NCBI GenBank assembly: GCA_965262665.1
Contig: CBDHFR010000003.1
Span: 434,001-498,000 of the forward strand
Direction: 5' to 3'
Length of the DNA stretch: 64,000 nt
Source of the DNA: CBDBND01 sp965262665
Lineage (GTDB): Bacteria; Pseudomonadota; Alphaproteobacteria; Rhodospirillales; Rhodospirillaceae
Part shown: in pieces, positions 61,345-64,000 of the stretch
How the letters are laid out: every line of letters starts with the position of its first letter
Numbering within the stretch: the first letter of the stretch is position 1
Program-made: the position numbers and the translations under genes
The notes under the pieces: model-generated
Databases searched by the model: none
Seen by the model: the letters and a program-made list of their open reading frames with translations, nothing else
Told to the model about the DNA's origin: nothing

Positions 61345-62370
61345 ATGAATTGGAGACGCAGTGTGCGTCTGTTCGTTGTCATCAGTGCTTTGATCAGCGC
61401 GGTATTGCCATTGCGAGTTTGGGCCGCCGACAAAATACCCGCCACCATTGCCGCGTTTTCTTCACCGGCTCTGGCTGCCGATGCCCTTTACCTGAACATG
61501 GCGGCTCAGTTGGAGAACGCGCCCGGCGATCCGTTCGATGTCAGGGCTCTGGTGCGCGGCGAATTGGGCTCGGACGAAGCCCATTTTTATGCGTTGCGAC
61601 GGGGCCGTATTCAAATCGCCGGCGTGGGATTTCAGTCGGTGTCCACCGCCGTTCCTGAATTGACTGTTCTGAATAGTGCTTACTTGTTCGACAGCTGGGA
61701 TGAAGTGGATTTCATTTACGAGACAGCAATTATTCCCTAGGTGGAAACGCTTTTTGCGGAGCACAACATCAAAGGACTCCGGATATACGCCTCAGCCTGG
61801 CACGGCATTTATGCGAAGGAACCCATTCGCACTCCTGATCAGGCCACAGGCAAGCGGTTCCGCGCGCTCATCGATCCATCGTCCCAGCTGTTCGTTGCAG
61901 CCCTTGACGCAGACATGTTTCAGATCGCTATGACGGACATGGTGACGTCGCTGCAAACTGGATTGATAGAAGCAGGAGAAACTAACGCACATGTATACAC
62001 CATAACTGGCACGTCGACAGAAGCCCCTTACTTCACCCACACCCGGCACACACCGACGATTATCAATGTCATTGCCAACAAGACGTGGTGGGACCGCCTG
62101 GCCCCCGGCCAGCAACGCTTAGTCGAAGCGTCTCATCCGTCAATGCGAGAGTCAGGCCGGGCGCTCCGTGCCGACGAAGAGCGCATGCTTGTGATCGCGG
62201 CCGAGGATCATGTCACGGTCATCGAGCCGACTTCGGAAGAACTGGCTGCCTGGCGTTCGGTTGGGAAGTCCACCCACCGCGCGTTGGTCGATGCGGCAGG
62301 GGGACGGGCGCAAGAACTGTATGATCTGGTGATCGAAGCCAAGCAAGCGTATACAAATGACCGGGATTGA
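61345..62370 (+). pseudogene. TRAP transporter solute-binding protein (DctP-like) with internal TAG
   Basis: ATG at 61345 overlaps the oxidase stop (TGATG). Signal peptide MNWRRSVRLFVVISALISAV to VWAAD. Then DALYLNMAAQLENAPGDPFD, TVLNSAYLFDSWDEVDFIYE. TAG at 61738-61740 lies where Gln would fit, followed in frame by VETLFAEHNIKGLRIYASAW, KEPIRTPDQATGKRFRA, TGTSTEAPYFTHTRHTP and NKTWWDRLAPGQQRLVEAS. DctP-fold proteins capture carboxylates for a two-component TRAP permease; none is nearby. Translation past the stop would need re-initiation at the GTG that follows. Confidence 0.8.
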
Positions 62371-62413
62371 ATCGTTGGTGATGAATGACATCCCGTCTGT
62401 TTGATTTTTCCGC

Positions 62414-62557
62414 TTCACAACGGGCGTTGCCTTCGAGGGTTCTCGCCAATCTCGGCCAGCGTCATATCCTTGGTCTGCGCCACCAGATCCAGGATAAAGG
62501 CCTCATGCGCATCCGGCTTCGAGCCAGGCGGTTGAAGAACCACCTGGTCCGGATTTT
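62414..62557 (-). pseudogene. IS630-type transposase linker fragment
   Basis: NPDQVVLQPPGSKPDAHEAF then ILDLVAQTKDMTLAEIGENP before a stop. This resembles the PxPPGR-like linker and second helix-turn-helix of IS630-type transposases. About 48 codons survive. Confidence 0.5.
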
Positions 62558-62626
62558 GGGAGCAACGTCAGATAGAGGGGATGCCGGATCTTCCCAACTC
62601 CGGTCAGGACAATAGAGGAGGCCATC

Positions 62627-63055
62627 ATGGCGTCAGTAGCCGAGGCGATAAAAAAAGAAATCGCGGAGATCATCCGCTTGGTCTATTCAGCCGCCCTTGA
62701 GTCCCATGATGCGGATGACACCGATCAGCCGTTTCATGACGACGCAACGCTTTGGGACGCGTTTGAGCCTTCGCTTTACATCGGTAAAGAAGAGCGCATG
62801 GAGTTCCACAATCTCGATCAAGAACAGCTTAAGGGCCGCGGCCCGTTGACCATGAATTTGGAAGAGCCGATTGTGACTGCCTGGAGCGATACCGCTATTG
62901 CCCGTTATCATCTCGACTATGCATTTGAGCCGCCCAACGCCCACGCGGGCCGGATCCGCATCACCGACGTCTTTCGACGCATCGACGATCGCTGGATGAT
63001 AATGCATCACCACGAGGGCAAGGTGCCCTCCGGTTTCCCGCCGATTAGCGAATAG
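62627..63055 (+). CDS. SnoaL/NTF2-like protein
   Basis: 142 residues: IAEIIRLVYSAALESHDADD, TLWDAFEPSLYIGKEERM, TAWSDTAIARYHLDYAFEPP, RIRITDVFRRIDDRWMIMHH HEG. This is a cone-shaped NTF2-like domain of the DUF4440/SnoaL-like type, cytosolic (no signal). GGAGG lies before the ATG. Members act as hydratases, isomerases or ligand-binding proteins; no specific substrate can be named. It follows the broken oxidase/TRAP cluster and may have belonged to it. Intact. Confidence 0.75.
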   Translation: MASVAEAIKKEIAEIIRLVYSAALESHDADDTDQPFHDDATLWDAFEPSLYIGKEERMEFHNLDQEQLKGRGPLTMNLEEPIVTAWSDTAIARYHLDYAFEPPNAHAGRIRITDVFRRIDDRWMIMHHHEGKVPSGFPPISE

Positions 63056-63060
63056 GGGCA

Positions 63061-63144
63061 ACTTGTCCCTCTTGAAAACCTCATCCAGACATGGACGGTT
63101 TGCACCATCAAGATCGGCGGATAAGGTTTTCGGAAGGCACAGGT
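63061..63144. repeat. 84-bp palindromic MITE-like repeat, full copy 2
   Basis: Same length as the copy at 34907-34990. Arms ACTTGTCCCTCTTGAAAACC and complement, centre ATGGACGGTTTGCACCATCA. It begins six bases after the SnoaL-like stop and could act as its terminator hairpin. Confidence 0.8.
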
Positions 63145-63165
63145 AATGGACATACCGCATCGCCG

Positions 63166-63276
63166 CGCTGCGGATTACCTCAGGTGAACTGTTGAAATAA
63201 CGGAAAGGGTTGTGTGCATCGCCGGAGGCTACGAGACCTTAATTCCCAGCTCAAGCCCATTTAGTCTGACAATGCT
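63166..63276 (-). mobile_element. IS6-family 5'-end fragment
   Basis: Minus-oriented left end: the complement of GCATTGTCAGACTAAA at 63260-63276, leader, and the first codons HNPFRYFNSSPEV. It is cut by the palindromic repeat on its left. Confidence 0.8.
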
Positions 63277-63384
63277 GAAGTAATTGTTTGAATCGCCGCA
63301 ATAACCTTCAACCTCTTGACCACGTGGTCGAAGTTGACTCGGTCCTACGTCCTAAATTTGTGACCTCCTTCTTTCCATTCCGGT

Positions 63385-64000
63385 TCAATTCGCTAGCATG
63401 ACGCGATGCCAGAAGATAAAGCTATGGGTTACAGAAAATTCAATAACCGACCCACTCAGTCCGAAAAGTTCTAAGGGTTCATACAAAAGGATAGCGGGGG
63501 CCTGCTCTCGATAGTGCGCCATCACTGCCTGTGTCATGGCGCGCCGTTTCTCCAGATCAGGTTGCCTTAAGGCGGATGCAATGGCCGGCATGATCTCCTG
63601 ATCACAGAACCAAGCAGCAGGCCATGTGCAGGAGTGATACCTAATCCCCCTAAGGGCATCCAAATTGGGTTCTGTCGAAAAGAACAAATTGAACGCCTCA
63701 CCTTTCCAGGCGCCAGTTCGGAAATTGGACGCAAACGTCGGATAGGGGATGGTCTGGATCGTCAACTGAACGCCTACTCGGCGCAAATCATCTGCGATCT
63801 TCTGGAACACTAATGAATCATTGGGCCCAATGATGGTGACTTCCGCCGTCATTTCGAAGCCATCAGGATATCCGGCCTTGCGGAGAAGTTGTTGCGCCCT
63901 GTCCAGGTCATATCCGTAAGGCGCAAGCTGCGGATTGTAGCCGAATGCCACACGAGAGGTCGGTTGGCTCGCTACTACAGTCTTCCCGCCCATAACCTCA
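63385..64000 (-). CDS. ABC transporter solute-binding protein, family 5 (5' end outside window)
   Basis: The last 205 codons are visible: VASQPTSRVAFGYNPQLAPY, GYDLDRAQQLLRKAGYPDGF, IADDLRRVGVQLTIQTIPYP, EPNLDALRGIRYHSCTWPAA. It aligns with the C-terminal lobes of the proteins at 9256 and 38346, including HSCxWxxxWxCD. Open to the window edge, so the N-terminus is not seen. Likely a periplasmic binding protein for the same solute class; no permease is visible. Confidence 0.85.
   Translation of the reverse strand, partial: EVMGGKTVVASQPTSRVAFGYNPQLAPYGYDLDRAQQLLRKAGYPDGFEMTAEVTIIGPNDSLVFQKIADDLRRVGVQLTIQTIPYPTFASNFRTGAWKGEAFNLFFSTEPNLDALRGIRYHSCTWPAAWFCDQEIMPAIASALRQPDLEKRRAMTQAVMAHYREQAPAILLYEPLELFGLSGSVIEFSVTHSFIFWHRVMLAN

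Larger units (their letters stand above)
58858..61345 (+). pseudogene. FAD-linked oxidase (PCMH type), split by IS5 and with internal TGA
   Basis: Residues 1-332 before the IS: CIVSPATPEELAQTVRTLTM, IVPRGGGLSYSAGYV (FAD pyrophosphate loop), FWGTGSGKYATVGGALSQHA, FGTGQFGLAAQSVLGLSVVT, then ADAHSK. After the IS (one TAA repeat): MAMARDALKPGG, MRGTPFPDANIAVGHEGE, TGA at 60892-60894 in place of Trp (EWWIPMHG expected), then IPMHGIVPHSRLDALLS and HLDPRGLMNPGSLG. The family (vanillyl-alcohol oxidase/D-lactate dehydrogenase type) oxidises hydroxy acids or phenols. The stop overlaps the TRAP gene start. Confidence 0.85.

Noticed and set aside
3829..61740. Alternative genetic code (stop codons read as Gln/Trp)
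   Set aside because: Intact long genes end at TAA, TAG and TGA as usual, and the same genes also carry frameshifts, so pseudogene decay is simpler.
1..64000. CRISPR array, rRNA genes, toxin-antitoxin pair
   Set aside because: No regularly spaced repeat-spacer pattern, no rRNA signatures and no convincing toxin-antitoxin pair were found by eye on either strand.

Overview
The window comes from an alphaproteobacterium, probably of the Rhodospirillales type and possibly host-associated. The evidence is a Usg-family gene, a groES-groL operon with a CIRCE operator, a tRNA-fMet 3' fragment, a TonB-dependent receptor, TRAP and ABC solute-binding proteins, and about 60% GC. The taxonomic rank and the lifestyle are inferences. 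The region is heavily eroded. It carries at least ten full or partial copies of one IS6-family element, three near-identical IS5-family copies, two IS3-family copies, one IS30-family copy, fragments of IS21, IS481 and IS630 types, and a small palindromic (MITE-like) repeat. Roughly half of the non-mobile genes are broken by insertions, single-base deletions or single-base nonsense changes.

Layout. 1-2860: MORN-repeat protein, frameshifted IclR regulator, nested IS6 copies. 2992-6026: frameshifted FMN-binding protein, sorbosone-dehydrogenase-like beta-propeller with an internal stop, SMP-30-like protein. 6067-12592: intact IS6, then a possible catabolic cluster: 5'-truncated Asp/Glu racemase (AMDase-like) superfamily gene, SDR split by IS5, family 5 solute-binding protein, ThDP-dependent enzyme. 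12855-25051: a full-length IS6 element whose transposase gene has been split by an 11.4 kb integrative island. 25263-29094: remnants (sigma-factor-like/ThiF-like fusion, helicase, IstA) and two divergent exported NmrA-like proteins. 29173-34990: stacked IS6 copies, a TonB receptor, IS6 with IS5 inside, and the palindromic repeat. 35624-38189: usg, CIRCE, groES-groL. 38346-42333: solute-binding lipoprotein, SnoaL-like protein, DUF1838 protein. 42349-50256: remains of a tRNA-fMet-associated island with a degenerate integrase, an SbcD-like nuclease, a broken SbcC/Rad50-like ATPase and an OLD-type fragment. 50571-55973: molybdopterin oxidoreductase, RibD-like reductase, two divergent formylglycine-generating-enzyme-like genes (one broken), and a frameshifted exported protein. 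56030-64000: membrane protein, ParB/AlpA remnant of another island, and a broken cluster of VOC protein, FAD-linked oxidase and TRAP solute-binding protein, followed by a SnoaL-like protein and a third family 5 solute-binding protein.

The most interesting object is the island at 13529-24931. On the minus strand it encodes a P4-type tyrosine integrase, an AlpA-type regulator, a replication-type protein with 22-bp iterons just downstream, an HK97-type major capsid protein (truncated), a head-tail connector, a portal, a large terminase and an HNH endonuclease, plus one membrane-protein cargo gene. I see no tail, lysis or holin genes. That composition fits a capsid-forming phage satellite rather than a phage. 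It sits in the coding sequence of an IS6-family transposase with a 10-bp repeat at both ends. Inside it, two inverted IS3 copies have flipped the portal/terminase junction, which the target-site duplications document.
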